DNA of 43,534 nucleotides from Caryophanales bacterium (GCA_947459205.1 CANHCR010000020.1:1-43534), one strand, 5' to 3'; positions 19,128-28,301 are shown, counted from the first letter of the stretch. Notes: generated from the sequence alone by a model not told the origin. Program-made: numbers and translations.

Positions 19128-19832
19128 TCACTTTTTTAATTCTACGTTCATCGCCTGCAAAGCGTCACACGCCGCCGCCTGTTCGGCCTCGCGTTTGCTG
19201 CGACCACTGCCGCGCCCGACGATGCGTGCATCAATCATTGCGTGCGCTTCAAATTCCATTTGGTGTGACGGACCGCGCGCATCTACAATTTGATATTGCA
19301 ACTGACCAAGCATTTTCTGTTGCACATACTCCTGCAGTGCGCTTTTGTAATTGAATACAACCGGCCATTGTTCGCTGAGCACAACCGGGAAAAAATGCGC
19401 ATTCAAGAAATCACGCACCGCCTCGATCCCGCGATCCGAGTAAATCGCACCAATCAACGCTTCAAACAAATCAGCGAGCAACGACGGACGTTGGCGCCCG
19501 CCTGTCATGTGTTCACTACGACTTAAAATGACGAGTTTGCCGATTTGTAACGAAATCGCGATTTTGGCAAGTGAAGACTCGCAAACCAAATTGGCACGCA
19601 TCTCCGTCAAATTGCCTTCCGTCGCGTTCGGATAGAGCGTAAACAAATGGTCGGCAACCACGAATCCAAGCACAGCATCGCCAAGAAACTCTAGACGCTG
19701 ATTGTCTGCAAGACCGCCCTTCGGAGCCTCGTTCAGAAATGAACGATGCGTGAACGCTTCTTCGTACCATTTGAGATCGCTCACTTGGATGCCGGTCAGT
19801 TTGCACAACTCGTCTACATTCAATGTTTTCAT
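19128..19832 (-). CDS. rnc: Ribonuclease III
   Basis: This double-strand-specific endoribonuclease (234 aa) processes rRNA and structured mRNAs. The catalytic domain carries the signature NQRLEFLGDAVLG with E48 and D52, and a second acidic block in DLFEALIGAIYSDRG. A C-terminal dsRNA-binding domain runs from about residue 163 (NYKSALQEYVQQK) to SKREAEQAAACDAL. It sits between fabF and smc, the acp-rnc-smc order common to Firmicutes. Confidence 0.97.
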   Translation of the reverse strand: MKTLNVDELCKLTGIQVSDLKWYEEAFTHRSFLNEAPKGGLADNQRLEFLGDAVLGFVVADHLFTLYPNATEGNLTEMRANLVCESSLAKIAISLQIGKLVILSRSEHMTGGRQRPSLLADLFEALIGAIYSDRGIEAVRDFLNAHFFPVVLSEQWPVVFNYKSALQEYVQQKMLGQLQYQIVDARGPSHQMEFEAHAMIDARIVGRGSGRSKREAEQAAACDALQAMNVELKK

Positions 19833-19846
19833 ACAATCACCGCATT

Positions 19847-21094
19847 CTAGTTGAAACGTTTAATAATTACCGTCGCATTATGTCCGCCAAAACCGAACGA
19901 GTTGGACATCGCAATATCGATATGATGCTTGCGTCCGACATTTGCGACATAATCAAGATCGCATTCTGGATCTTGGTTTTCGATGTTGATGGTCGGCGGA
20001 ATTTCGCCGTTTTGCATCGCCAACACGGAAATGATTGCTTCAATCCCGCCAGCCGCACCCAGCAAGTGACCTGTCATCGATTTCGTCGAGTTAACAGGTA
20101 CCTTGTATGCATAATCGCCAAGCACGGTCTTTATCGCAGCCGTCTCATACTTGTCGCCGACCGGCGTCGATGTGCCGTGAGCGTTGATGTAATCAATCGC
20201 TGTCGGCTCAATGCCAGCATCTTTGATTGCCCGCTCCATACAGCGCGCTGCTCCTTCACCTTCAGGGGCAGGCTCCGTCATATGATGCGCATCACCGCTC
20301 ATTCCGTAGCCGACAACTTCCGCATAAATTCTCGCGCCACGTTTCTGTGCATTTTCGAGCGACTCCAAAATAAGCACGCCCGATCCTTCACCCATGACGA
20401 ATCCATCGCGGTCCTTGTCGAACGGACGGCTCGCTTTTTCTGGTTCATCATTACGCGTCGACATCGCACGCAATGCGCAAAATCCAGCCATGCCCGTCGG
20501 ACGAATCGTCGCCTCTGCACCGCCGCAAATCATCACGTCGGCATCGCCGCGTTGAATCAACTTATAAGCATCGCCGATCGAATTCGTGCCCGTCGCACAA
20601 GCAGTAACCACTGTACTATTCGGTCCTTTGGCGCCGAACGTCATCGATATTTGTCCGGATCCCATGTTTGCAATCATCATCGGAATGAAAAACGGACTGA
20701 CGCGCTTTGGTCCTTTTTCGAGCAAAATATTATGTTGGTCTTCCCATGTGCCTAAACCGCCGATACCAGAGCCAACATAAACACCGACTCGTTCCGCATT
20801 CGGCTTAATGTCACGCTCGACATCTAAATTCGCATCGGACAACGCTTCCTTGGCAGCCGCAATCGCAAACTGGACGAAACGGTCCATTCTGCGCGCCTCT
20901 CTCGCATCTATGTATTGCTCAACTTGAAAGTCTTTCACTTCTGCGGCGATCTTTGTTGGATATTCGGAAACGTCGAATGAATCAATCAAACTGACGCCCG
21001 ATTTGCCTGCCATCAAATTCGACCAAAACGTCGGCAAGTCTTTGCCGAGTGAAGTGATGACGCCCATGCCGGTAATGACTACTCTATTTTTCAT
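19847..21094 (-). CDS. fabF: Beta-ketoacyl-ACP synthase II
   Basis: This elongating condensing enzyme of type II fatty-acid synthesis (415 aa) has catalytic C166 in [10 protein letters not shown], with H306 in [11 protein letters not shown] and H343 in [11 protein letters not shown], and the C-terminal GFGGHNA loop. The start [11 protein letters not shown] at 21094 is placed 8 nt after AGAGGTG. It follows acpP; in B. subtilis fabF is elsewhere with fabHA, so this cluster is of the more complete Clostridia-like type. Confidence 0.97.
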   Translation of the reverse strand: MKNRVVITGMGVITSLGKDLPTFWSNLMAGKSGVSLIDSFDVSEYPTKIAAEVKDFQVEQYIDAREARRMDRFVQFAIAAAKEALSDANLDVERDIKPNAERVGVYVGSGIGGLGTWEDQHNILLEKGPKRVSPFFIPMMIANMGSGQISMTFGAKGPNSTVVTACATGTNSIGDAYKLIQRGDADVMICGGAEATIRPTGMAGFCALRAMSTRNDEPEKASRPFDKDRDGFVMGEGSGVLILESLENAQKRGARIYAEVVGYGMSGDAHHMTEPAPEGEGAARCMERAIKDAGIEPTAIDYINAHGTSTPVGDKYETAAIKTVLGDYAYKVPVNSTKSMTGHLLGAAGGIEAIISVLAMQNGEIPPTINIENQDPECDLDYVANVGRKHHIDIAMSNSFGFGGHNATVIIKRFN

Positions 21095-21124
21095 CTTCTG
21101 CACCTCTATAAGTGTATAAATGTG

Positions 21125-21156
21125 GAGAAGTCCCGCTACAATGAACGGGACTCTTC
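21125..21156 (-). promoter_or_regulatory. Hairpin between acpP and fabF
   Basis: On the minus strand AGTCCCG and CGGGACT form a 7-bp GC-rich stem, extended by a G-T pair and two further pairs past a mismatch, with a 10-nt loop. No T-run follows, so it is more likely an mRNA 3'-end stabiliser or processing site than a terminator. It could help keep acpP mRNA more abundant than fabF. Confidence 0.5.
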
Positions 21157-21173
21157 ATGATTTGCATTCATGA

Positions 21174-21416
21174 TTAAGCAGTGTGTTTGATTATGTAATC
21201 GACTGCCTCTCCAACTTTAGTGATTGATTTTGCGTCCTCGTCCGGAATTTCAATATTGAATTCGTCTTCGAGTTTCATCACCAATTCTACGACATCCAAC
21301 GAATCAGCGTCCAAATCATCCTTAAATGTTGTATCCGCAGTAATACTCGATGGATCGCTCACTTTCAAATTTTCTGCTACGATTGTTTTTACTTTTTCAA
21401 AAATCTCGACCGACAT
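21174..21416 (-). CDS. acpP: Acyl carrier protein
   Basis: This is an acidic four-helix acyl carrier protein (80 aa) with the phosphopantetheine attachment serine S39 in [12 protein letters not shown]. The start at 21416 is chosen because AGGAGGTG lies at normal spacing; the GTG three codons earlier would overlap that site. It carries the growing acyl chain for the flanking Fab enzymes and supplies PlsX. A promoter immediately upstream suggests extra expression over its neighbours. Confidence 0.97.
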   Translation of the reverse strand: MSVEIFEKVKTIVAENLKVSDPSSITADTTFKDDLDADSLDVVELVMKLEDEFNIEIPDEDAKSITKVGEAVDYIIKHTA

Positions 21417-21436
21417 CCTGCTCACCTCCTTTGAGT

Positions 21437-21465
21437 ATTATAATAGAATTCGATTCACTTTTCCA
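21437..21465 (-). promoter_or_regulatory. Probable internal promoter for acpP
   Basis: On the minus strand TGGAAA (21460-21465, four of six consensus bases) is 17 nt from a perfect TATAAT (21437-21442) in the fabG-acpP spacer. It fits the need for a high dose of acyl carrier protein. Confidence 0.55.
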
Positions 21466-21488
21466 CTATCTATCCAATTGCGAGAAAA

Positions 21489-22232
21489 TTACATGTACAT
21501 GCCGCCATCAACATGCAATGTTTGACCTGTAATGTATGAACTTTCTTCCGATGCAAGGAACAAAACCAGTTTCGCAATGTCTTGCGGTTGTCCGAAGCGC
21601 GCCAACGGAATTTGTTTGAGCAAACTTTCTTTGATGTCATCCGTCAGTTTTCCCGTCATATCAGTTTCGATAAACCCAGGGGCGACCGCATTGACATTAA
21701 TGCCGCGCGAGGCAAGTTCGCGAGCCGTCGTCTTCGTAAGACCGATGACACCTGCTTTGGCTGCTACATAGTTCGCTTGTCCGGCGTTACCGAGCGAAGC
21801 GACAACCGATGAAATGTTGATGATTTTGCCTGAACGTTGCTTCATCATCGGGCGCGTGACCGCTTTGATGCAGTTGAACACGCCCTTAAGATTAATGGCG
21901 ATGACTTCATCGAAATCTTCCTCTTTCATGCGCATTAACAGTTGATCGCGCGTGATGCCGGCATTGTTCACAAGAATATCCAACTTACCGAATGTATCGA
22001 GCACACCTTGCACCATTGCGTCCACTTCAGCGGCGACGCTGACGTTCGCCTTCACCGTATAGGATTGACGGCCGAGCGCCACGATTTGCGCACTTGTTTC
22101 GAGCGCCAATTGCTCGGAACCGGCATAATTGACGACGACATCTGCACCTGCCTCAGCCAACGCGAGCGCGATAGCTTTACCGATGCCGCGCGAAGCCCCC
22201 GTTACGAGTGCGGTTTTCCCTTGCAAATTCAT
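21489..22232 (-). CDS. fabG: 3-oxoacyl-ACP reductase
   Basis: This short-chain dehydrogenase (247 aa) reduces beta-ketoacyl-ACP with NADPH. The cofactor loop TGASRGIG is at residues 11-18, NNAG at 89-92, and the catalytic set S142, Y155 and K159 lies in [20 protein letters not shown]. The C-terminal [12 protein letters not shown] is typical. Its start overlaps the fabD stop by 4 nt. Confidence 0.97.
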   Translation of the reverse strand: MNLQGKTALVTGASRGIGKAIALALAEAGADVVVNYAGSEQLALETSAQIVALGRQSYTVKANVSVAAEVDAMVQGVLDTFGKLDILVNNAGITRDQLLMRMKEEDFDEVIAINLKGVFNCIKAVTRPMMKQRSGKIINISSVVASLGNAGQANYVAAKAGVIGLTKTTARELASRGINVNAVAPGFIETDMTGKLTDDIKESLLKQIPLARFGQPQDIAKLVLFLASEESSYITGQTLHVDGGMYM

Positions 22233-23170
22233 ACTGCCACCTCATTTACAAAAGATTCGATGGCCGCCACTGAGTTCAACGTGTGGATGCGCACCGTTCC
22301 ATCGATTTTCTTAATTAACCCAGATAGCACGTTGCCCGAGCCGATTTCGATAAACGTATCGACGCCTTGTGCAAGCAGCCAACGTACAGAGTCATCCCAC
22401 AGCACAGATGAACAAACCTGTTCAACGAGCAGTTCACGAATTTGATCCGCATTTTGTGCGACTTGCGCGGTCACATTGGCGACCACCGGGATTGTCGCGT
22501 CGTTGATTTGTATCCCTTCAAGCGTTTGTTTTAATTGTGCAGCCGCCGGCGCCATGAGTGCCGAGTGAAACGGTCCGCTCACTTCCAATTTCAGTACGCG
22601 TTTGGCGCCGATTTCTTTGCCACGCTCAACAACCGCTTGCACGCCTTGTTCCGTGCCGGATATGACGATTTGTCCCGGGCAGTTGATGTTCGCAGGCTGC
22701 ACCAAACTGCCGGCAGACGTAATTTCATCGCATAACGATTGCAATGCGTCGCGCTCGCCCCCTAATACGGCAGCCATCGCACCAAGTCCGCTCGGCACTG
22801 CCTGCTCCATATATTGACCGCGCGCACGAACCGTTTTGACTGCATCAGCAAACGAAATCGCGCCAGCAGCGACTAACGCGCTATACTCGCCGAGACTGTG
22901 ACCGGCGACAAAGTCGGCGCGAACGTCGGACTTTTCTTGCAACACAGCAAGCAACGCAATCGAGGCCGTCAAAAGCGCAGGTTGCGTGTTGTATGTTTTC
23001 TTAAGTTCAGTATCTGGTCCATCGAAAATAATTTCAGTCAAAGAACATCCGAGCGACTCATCAGCCAGCTCGAACACTTTACGCGCAGACGCATACTGTT
23101 CGTAAGCATCCTTCGCCATCCCAACGGTTTGCGCTCCCTGTCCCGGAAACACAAAAGCGATTTTTCCCAC
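22229..23170 (-). CDS. fabD: Malonyl-CoA:ACP transacylase
   Basis: This enzyme (313 aa) loads malonate on ACP. The catalytic serine is S92 in [10 protein letters not shown] and the histidine H202 in GPFHSALM; the N-terminal FVFPGQGAQ is intact. The start is placed at a GTG (23170, giving [12 protein letters not shown]) because AGGGGG lies 8 nt before it; the ATG two codons upstream is almost on top of that site. It lies between fabH and fabG. Confidence 0.95.
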   Translation of the reverse strand: MGKIAFVFPGQGAQTVGMAKDAYEQYASARKVFELADESLGCSLTEIIFDGPDTELKKTYNTQPALLTASIALLAVLQEKSDVRADFVAGHSLGEYSALVAAGAISFADAVKTVRARGQYMEQAVPSGLGAMAAVLGGERDALQSLCDEITSAGSLVQPANINCPGQIVISGTEQGVQAVVERGKEIGAKRVLKLEVSGPFHSALMAPAAAQLKQTLEGIQINDATIPVVANVTAQVAQNADQIRELLVEQVCSSVLWDDSVRWLLAQGVDTFIEIGSGNVLSGLIKKIDGTVRIHTLNSVAAIESFVNEVAV

Positions 23171-23193
23171 GTTCATTCCCCCTGTTCCATCGT

Positions 23194-24177
23194 TTACCAA
23201 ATGAGCACGGTCGCTCCCCATGTTAATCCGCCACCGAATCCGACGAATACCAAGCAATCCCCGTCTTTGGCACGTCCTGCTTCGACCGCTTCATGGAGCG
23301 CAACCGGTATCGATGCAGCTGACATATTGCCATACTTCGACAAATTAATCATGCATTTCTCAGCAGGCAATTCGAGCCGGTCGAGTGCCGATTGAATGAT
23401 GCGCATATTCGCTTGATGCGGTACGAGCAAATCGATGTCCGACTTTTGCAAACCCGCTTTTTCTAAAGCCGCCTCAGCCGCTGAACCCATGATGCGGACC
23501 GCAAATTTGAAAACATCATTGCCTGCCATATAAATAAACTGTTTGCGCTCATCAAGCAACTGCTGATTAAATGGATTGCGTGAACCGCCACATACTTTCA
23601 ACAATTCAGCACCAGAACCATCTGCACCTAGTTCGAACGAGCGGAAACCACGTCCCGTCGGTACTTCGCCAAGCACAGCTGCTCCCGCTCCATCACCGAA
23701 CAAAATGCACGTCGCGCGATCTGTATAATCGGTAATTCGCGATAAGATCTCAACGCCAATCACAAGCACATATTTGCCCATGCCAGACGCCACATAATTG
23801 CTGCCGTTTGCCAGCGCGTAGATAAACCCAGAACAAGCTGCTGACAAATCAAACGCCGCCGCCTTTTTTGCTCCGATTTTTTCCTGCACGACACAAGCTG
23901 TTGAAGGAAACGCCATGTCCGGTGTAACAGTGGCGACGATAATCAAATCAAGTTGATCGGCGGTAATGCCGGCCGCTTGCAGCGCATTTTGCGAGGCGAT
24001 GACTGCTAAATCCGAGGCCGCTTGATGCTCTGCGGCAATTCTCCGTTCGCTAATGCCGGTACGCGTGACGATCCACTCGTCATTCGTATCCACCAGCTGT
24101 TCCAAATCTTTATTTGTCAATATTTTTTCGGGCACGTACTTCCCTGTGCCGATTATGCCTACTGCTTTGTTGAACAT
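23194..24177 (-). CDS. fabH: Beta-ketoacyl-ACP synthase III
   Basis: This initiating condensing enzyme (327 aa) joins an acyl-CoA primer to malonyl-ACP; in Bacilli it usually accepts branched-chain primers. The triad is C115 (DLSAACSGFIYAL), H254 (VPHQANMRI) and N284 (NLSKYGNMSAAS). The start MFNKAVGIIG at 24177 matches the family N-terminus; a GTG at 24189 overlapping the plsX stop (GTGA) is an alternative. Only one fabH copy is present here. Confidence 0.96.
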   Translation of the reverse strand: MFNKAVGIIGTGKYVPEKILTNKDLEQLVDTNDEWIVTRTGISERRIAAEHQAASDLAVIASQNALQAAGITADQLDLIIVATVTPDMAFPSTACVVQEKIGAKKAAAFDLSAACSGFIYALANGSNYVASGMGKYVLVIGVEILSRITDYTDRATCILFGDGAGAAVLGEVPTGRGFRSFELGADGSGAELLKVCGGSRNPFNQQLLDERKQFIYMAGNDVFKFAVRIMGSAAEAALEKAGLQKSDIDLLVPHQANMRIIQSALDRLELPAEKCMINLSKYGNMSAASIPVALHEAVEAGRAKDGDCLVFVGFGGGLTWGATVLIW

Positions 24178-24185
24178 ACAGGTAA

Positions 24186-25190
24186 TCACTTCCCGTCTGA
24201 TTTCACATCGAATTTCTTAATCTCACTACGAATGACGTTCAATAGATCATTTTTGATCGCATAGCGCGCCTGCGAGATCGCATTTTTGATGGCTAACGCA
24301 TCAGATGAACCGTGTGCCTTAAAGCACAATCCATTTACACCGAGCAAAATGCCGCCGCCTGTCGACTTGTAATTGTACTTGTCTTTGATGCCTCGAAGTC
24401 GCTTGCGAAGCGGCAGAGCGAGCAATTTTGTCCAAAATGAAGCAGATAGTTCGTCGCGAATGATGCTGAACATCGTGTTCGCCGTACCTTCCATCGCCTT
24501 AAGCAAAATGTTGCCGGAAAAACCGTCGCACACGAGCACGTCACAGTTTCGCTGTAGCACATCTCGCGCTTCGACATTACCGATGAAGTTGATCGGCGCC
24601 GTCTTGAGCAATTCAAACGCTTGTTTGGACAGGAAGTTTCCTTTCCCGTCTTCCGTTCCGACGTTGAGCAAGCCTACGCGCGGCCGCTCCATCCCATGAA
24701 ACATTTTACGGTAAGCACTTCCCATAATGGCGTATTGGACAAGTTGGAGTGGTTCGGAGTCCATATCTGCACCCAAATCAAGTGCTAGAACGCCGACGTT
24801 ATCAACCGTAGGAATCATGGGTGCAAGGGCCGCACGCTTTATATCATCAAGCCGTTTAATATATAAGAATCCTGCGCTCACCAACGCCCCCGTATTGCCA
24901 GCAGAAATCATTGCGTCCGCTTCACCGTTATAAACTAATGTTGCGGCGACAACGACAGATGCCTGTTTGTTTCGCCGAACTGCATGAGCACCGTCCATAT
25001 CAGGACGAATAAAATCTGCTGCATGTTGAATTTTCAGTTTCGAATCGGAGCCTATGTATTGCGAAAGAATCGCTTCATCGCCAACCGCGATTAACTGAAC
25101 ATCGGGCCACTCTTCAGCGGCCATACTGAGCCCTTGTATTAATTCGGCTGGTTGATGATCCGCTCCCATAACATCTACTGCAATGCGCAA
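24186..25190 (-). CDS. plsX: Phosphate acyltransferase PlsX
   Basis: This enzyme (334 aa) converts acyl-ACP to acyl-phosphate, linking fatty-acid to phospholipid synthesis. The N-terminus RIAVDVMGADHQP and later CDGFSGNILLKAMEG and GGILLGVNG are family blocks. The start is a TTG at 25190 with GGAGG 8 nt upstream. In B. subtilis fapR precedes plsX; here rpmF does, and no fapR is seen. Confidence 0.96.
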   Translation of the reverse strand: MRIAVDVMGADHQPAELIQGLSMAAEEWPDVQLIAVGDEAILSQYIGSDSKLKIQHAADFIRPDMDGAHAVRRNKQASVVVAATLVYNGEADAMISAGNTGALVSAGFLYIKRLDDIKRAALAPMIPTVDNVGVLALDLGADMDSEPLQLVQYAIMGSAYRKMFHGMERPRVGLLNVGTEDGKGNFLSKQAFELLKTAPINFIGNVEARDVLQRNCDVLVCDGFSGNILLKAMEGTANTMFSIIRDELSASFWTKLLALPLRKRLRGIKDKYNYKSTGGGILLGVNGLCFKAHGSSDALAIKNAISQARYAIKNDLLNVIRSEIKKFDVKSDGK

Positions 25191-25223
25191 CAAGAAAACC
25201 TCCAAAATGGCTTTGAGTCAATA

Positions 25224-25257
25224 CAAAAAGTACTTCATCGATTCGATGAAGTACTCA
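25224..25257 (-). terminator. Intrinsic terminator downstream of rpmF
   Basis: This is a near-perfect palindrome: AGTACTTCATCGA and TCGATGAAGTACT are exact complements separated by one base, and on the minus strand a run of five T follows. It starts about 5 nt after the rpmF stop, separating it from plsX. Confidence 0.8.
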
Positions 25258-25261
25258 TTTG

Positions 25262-25438
25262 CTATTGCTGTTTTACAATCTCTCTACCTTTGTAGTGTCC
25301 GCATACTGCGCAAACATGATGCGCAATCTTCAGTTCACCACAATTATCACATGCAACCATGCCCGGCACATGCAATTTGAAGTGCGTGCGACGCTTGTCG
25401 CGGCGAGTTTTCGATGTTCTTCTTTGCGGTACTGCCAT
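25262..25438 (-). CDS. rpmF: 50S ribosomal protein L32
   Basis: This is ribosomal protein L32 (58 aa), beginning [19 protein letters not shown]. It is the zinc-ribbon form, with CDNC and CAVC pairs at about residues 30-33 and 43-46. AGGAGGTG lies upstream of its ATG. It is paired with yceD upstream, as in most bacteria. Confidence 0.97.
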   Translation of the reverse strand: MAVPQRRTSKTRRDKRRTHFKLHVPGMVACDNCGELKIAHHVCAVCGHYKGREIVKQQ

Positions 25439-25489
25439 TTCGTAACACCTCCTTCAATTCCTAAAACGAACAACTTACATTCGTAACCT

Positions 25490-26014
25490 TCAATGTGTGG
25501 AATCCGATTGCAGCAGTTTTGCTAGCGCCGCAAACTTAGGATTCAATCGTTCTGACGTGCATGTACATTCTGTTTCATTGCGATTCACACCGCATTCCGG
25601 ACATAAACCTTTGCACTGATTCGAGCACAACGGCACATTCGGAATGGCAATCGAAACATTTTCGGCAAAGTACGGATCAAGCACGACAAGATCATCTCGA
25701 ATGGCGTGTATGTTCTCATCTTCCTCAATCTGCATTACGTCAGACGGTTCGAAAAACAATTCCATGACATTCACATTCATGTTATGTTCGAAGTCACTAA
25801 GGCATCTCGCACAACGCAATGTCGGCCTAGCCTTTAAAGTACCTTTAACCGTAACCATTTCACCGATATGCTGGGCTTCCACTTGACAATGGATCTCACT
25901 GCCAGTAATGACGTCCGTGCGATCTTCCCACACGCTATGCAGCGTTAATTGTTGGTCGAACACAAGCACTGGGTTTCCCTTGGCTTTCATCGTGCGAAAA
26001 TGAAACTGTATCAT
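25490..26014 (-). CDS. yceD: DUF177/YceD family protein (YlbN)
   Basis: This member of the YceD/YlbN family (174 aa) is linked to 23S rRNA metabolism in bacteria and plastids and almost always precedes rpmF. Cysteine pairs CARC (near residue 70) and the C-terminal CSNQCKGLCPECG block suggest zinc binding. The start at 26014 has GGAGTG 7 nt upstream. It is driven by a consensus promoter in the spacer shared with ylbJ. Confidence 0.92.
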   Translation of the reverse strand: MIQFHFRTMKAKGNPVLVFDQQLTLHSVWEDRTDVITGSEIHCQVEAQHIGEMVTVKGTLKARPTLRCARCLSDFEHNMNVNVMELFFEPSDVMQIEEDENIHAIRDDLVVLDPYFAENVSIAIPNVPLCSNQCKGLCPECGVNRNETECTCTSERLNPKFAALAKLLQSDSTH

Positions 26015-26040
26015 CGGAATCACTCCAAACAACAATGATT

Positions 26041-26070
26041 ATTATAGCGATTTTTAAAAGTAGTTGTCAA
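26041..26070 (-). promoter_or_regulatory. Consensus sigma-A promoter of yceD-rpmF
   Basis: On the minus strand a perfect TTGACA (26065-26070) and a perfect TATAAT (26041-26046) are separated by 18 nt, 26 nt before the yceD start codon. Confidence 0.85.
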
Positions 26071-26076
26071 CAAATG

Positions 26077-26107
26077 AGCATAAAAAAGTTGTATGATTTC
26101 ATATAAG
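26077..26107 (+). promoter_or_regulatory. Possible sigma-E-like promoter of ylbJ
   Basis: AGCATAAA (26077-26084) and CATATAAG (26100-26107) are 15 nt apart and resemble the sporulation sigma-E pattern GKCATATT / CATACAAT. B. subtilis ylbJ belongs to the mother-cell sporulation programme, which makes this plausible. No good sigma-A promoter faces this way. Confidence 0.4.
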
Positions 26108-26135
26108 TGAGACAGATGGAGGCGGAAATGAAGCG

Positions 26136-27050
26136 ATGCGAATCATCTTTCTCGCGCAATATCGTACGTTTTGGTTGGCTAGCAGTTGTGTAGTATTCGT
26201 CATCACATGGATGATTACTCATCCGCAGTCGTCATTTTCAGCTGCTTTACATGCGGTCGCGCTTTGGTGGCAATGGATCGCGCCGTTGCTTTTTCCGGCG
26301 ATGTTCTTTAGTGCATTGTTACAATACACGTTGCATCCAATTTTGCGCGATAAAAAAGCAGTCATAGGTTCTATGTTTATACTCGGCTTCCCTGCTAGCT
26401 ACCTTTTTCTGCGTGATTGCTATGAAAAGAGTTACATATCCAAAGAACAACTCGAGCGATATGCCAGTACAATTTTCATACAAAATCCGCTTTGGCTGAG
26501 CGCGATACTCATTCTCTATGCGCGGTTCACCAGTTTCAAACATGCATTAGCCATCACAATCTGTTACGTATGTGCGATCAGTGTTACGTTGCTGTTCAAC
26601 TGGCAAAAAGCCGGCGTCTTGCAATCTAAGGCGGATCAGCGAACGTCAATTGGCACCCTGCTCAGTTCAAGTTCGAGACTTGCAGGTTCGATGACGATGA
26701 CTATAGGTAGTGTCACCCTTTTTATGTCGGTGATCACGGCGATTTTTGTCGATGTCGTAGCGCAAATCAGCAACCACTTTACGCTCCCGTTCATCTACAG
26801 CCTGATTGATATGCAACCGGCACTCATTGCCTGGATGCAACTGGCTGCCGAAGAATCCGACAACACGTTTTTGTTAGTCTATGGTCCAACAGCGCTAATG
26901 CTTTGGGGCGGTTTTGCTGCCCACCTTGTCGTCAAAATCTTACTCTATCAATTCCGGATATCGTACCAACGTTTTCTCGTCTGGCGACTAACAGAGATGG
27001 TAGTCGCATTGCCGATTTCCATCATCAGCGTCACTTTACTGCGTATTTGA
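26136..27050 (+). CDS. ylbJ: YlbJ-like sporulation integral membrane protein, shortened
   Basis: This hydrophobic protein (304 aa) has about seven membrane helices. It is called YlbJ from its place between coaD and yceD and from local resemblance to the nucleoside-recognition (Gate) fold: [15 protein letters not shown], then [28 protein letters not shown] and NPLWL. It is about 100 residues shorter than B. subtilis YlbJ, and the usual GYPxG motif reads GFPAS. GGAGG is 13 nt before this ATG; a closer, out-of-frame ATG at 26128 opens a frame of only 21 codons. Its 3' end overlaps coaD by 20 bp tail to tail. Confidence 0.7.
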   Translation: MRIIFLAQYRTFWLASSCVVFVITWMITHPQSSFSAALHAVALWWQWIAPLLFPAMFFSALLQYTLHPILRDKKAVIGSMFILGFPASYLFLRDCYEKSYISKEQLERYASTIFIQNPLWLSAILILYARFTSFKHALAITICYVCAISVTLLFNWQKAGVLQSKADQRTSIGTLLSSSSRLAGSMTMTIGSVTLFMSVITAIFVDVVAQISNHFTLPFIYSLIDMQPALIAWMQLAAEESDNTFLLVYGPTALMLWGGFAAHLVVKILLYQFRISYQRFLVWRLTEMVVALPISIISVTLLRI

Positions 27051-27513
27051 TGCGCAATGCATCTTCTATAACCTTCGGCACCAAATCGCTGACGGGTGCT
27101 TGGTATTTGGCGATTTCTTTGACGATACTAGAACTCAAATAAGAATACTGCGGATTGGTCATCATGAAAAATGTTTCGATATTCTCGGACAGTTTATGGT
27201 TGATCGAAGCCATCTGCAACTCGTATTCAAAGTCAGAGATCGCACGAAGTCCACGAATGATGACCCGTGCTTGTTTCGCCTGAATGTAGTCGACGAGCAA
27301 GTTGTTGAAACTATCGACCTCAACATTGCCGATGTTGCGCGTCACTTCGATGAGGTGTTGCTTACGCTCCTCAACAGTGAACATCGGGTTTTTGCCGCTA
27401 TTGTTGAGCACGGCTACAATTAACAAGTCAAACACTTTGGCGCCGCGCATAATGATATCTAAATGTCCGTTCGTGACCGGGTCGAAACTTCCTGGATATA
27501 CAGCAATGTTCAT
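27031..27513 (-). CDS. coaD: Phosphopantetheine adenylyltransferase
   Basis: This nucleotidyltransferase (160 aa) makes dephospho-CoA. It has the [15 protein letters not shown] motif at the N-terminus and [13 protein letters not shown], and the C-terminal [13 protein letters not shown] carrying the ISSS-like motif. The start ATG overlaps the rsmD stop (TGATG), so the two are coupled. CoA made here feeds the nearby fatty-acid genes. Confidence 0.97.
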   Translation of the reverse strand: MNIAVYPGSFDPVTNGHLDIIMRGAKVFDLLIVAVLNNSGKNPMFTVEERKQHLIEVTRNIGNVEVDSFNNLLVDYIQAKQARVIIRGLRAISDFEYELQMASINHKLSENIETFFMMTNPQYSYLSSSIVKEIAKYQAPVSDLVPKVIEDALRIKYAVK

Positions 27514-28073
27514 CACGAATCTCCACCTTTCCGAAATAGGGTAATCGCAGTGTCTCCATAAACAGTATGCCTTATGAGTTGAATATCGTCTATATCAAGT
27601 GCGATTTGCAACTCGGCATCATGCTCGCAGACGATGATTGCCTGATCATTGAGTGCACCGCCTGCATCGAGTAGTTGGATGAGCGAGTCGTAAACATGAA
27701 GTTTGTATGGCGGGTCGAGGAATACAATATCAACAGTGATACCACGTTTGAGCAACGCCTTAACCGCACGCACCGCATCGTTGCGATACAGTTCCGTTTG
27801 CTCCGTGAAGCCGGTGATCGACAAGTTGTGCCTAATGATACGAATGCTGTCTGGATTGGCATCAACCATAATCGCCCGCTCGACACCGCGGCTGAGCGCC
27901 TCAATCGAAAGTCCGCCTGTTCCAGCAAACAAATCCAATGCGATACCACCAGTAAAATATGGACCAATCATGCTGAATAGCGCTTCTTTCACTTTATCGC
28001 TCGTCGGACGCGTAGACTGTCCAGGAACCGCTTTGAGCGGTCTGCCTTTCGCCGACCCCGAAATGACTCTCAT
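27513..28073 (-). CDS. rsmD: 16S rRNA (guanine966-N2)-methyltransferase
   Basis: This SAM-dependent methyltransferase (186 aa) has the SAM-binding [19 protein letters not shown] and the catalytic DPPY in [10 protein letters not shown]; the N-terminus [13 protein letters not shown] is typical. AGGG lies about 10 nt upstream of the ATG. It is followed by coaD with a one-base overlap, the usual Firmicutes pair. Confidence 0.96.
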   Translation of the reverse strand: MRVISGSAKGRPLKAVPGQSTRPTSDKVKEALFSMIGPYFTGGIALDLFAGTGGLSIEALSRGVERAIMVDANPDSIRIIRHNLSITGFTEQTELYRNDAVRAVKALLKRGITVDIVFLDPPYKLHVYDSLIQLLDAGGALNDQAIIVCEHDAELQIALDIDDIQLIRHTVYGDTAITLFRKGGDS

Positions 28074-28210
28074 TTTTTTCGCATCCCTTGTATAAAATGT
28101 AGCAAGTCAGGCAATATTATGATTGTCGACATCCTGAATGAATGTCGCACGAACCGCGAAGAATCCTTACATTCCCCATAAGGTCCTCTTCCGGTCTCCT
28201 CTCCCATGTT

Positions 28211-28238
28211 GGCGTCCGCTTCGGCGGGCGTCTTTTTT
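28211..28238 (+). terminator. Plus-strand intrinsic terminator with no plus-strand gene before it
   Basis: GGCGTCCGC-TTCG-GCGGGCGTC forms a 9-bp stem (two G-U pairs) closed by a UUCG tetraloop and followed by six T. The T-run exists only on the plus strand, whereas all genes for over 1 kb to the left are on the minus strand. The spacer 28074-28301 otherwise contains no recognisable RNA gene; a minus-strand frame of 20 codons (28117-28179) has an AGAGG site but no recognisable product. Confidence 0.8.
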
Positions 28239-28301
28239 ATAAAAGTTTAGCCCTTGGTCGGCCGTCAAACGGGCAAGCATGCCCGTTATTTATGATGAAC
28301 T

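Noticed and set aside
19823-20755. A 310-codon open frame on the plus strand opposite fabF
   Set aside because: It lies antisense to fabF, which has all its catalytic residues; the translation is rich in R, H and C with no recognisable domain, as expected of a shadow frame in a GC-skewed gene.
25191-25261. FapR operator upstream of plsX
   Set aside because: The only inverted repeat is the rpmF terminator; the known FapR pattern (TTAGTACCTA-like) is not present.
26128-26190. An ATG 8 nt before the ylbJ start with better spacing to GGAGG, opening a 21-codon frame
   Set aside because: The frame ends early and its sequence is unlike YlbJ. It could affect initiation, but no frameshift is needed to explain the gene.
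28117-28179. A 20-codon minus-strand frame with an AGAGG site, upstream of rsmD, considered as a leader peptide
   Set aside because: It has no run of regulatory codons and no attenuator between it and rsmD, and it is too short to judge.
28074-28301. Spacer tested by eye for SRP RNA, 6S RNA, T-box or other known structured RNA
   Set aside because: None of the conserved cores could be recognised; only the plus-strand terminator is certain.
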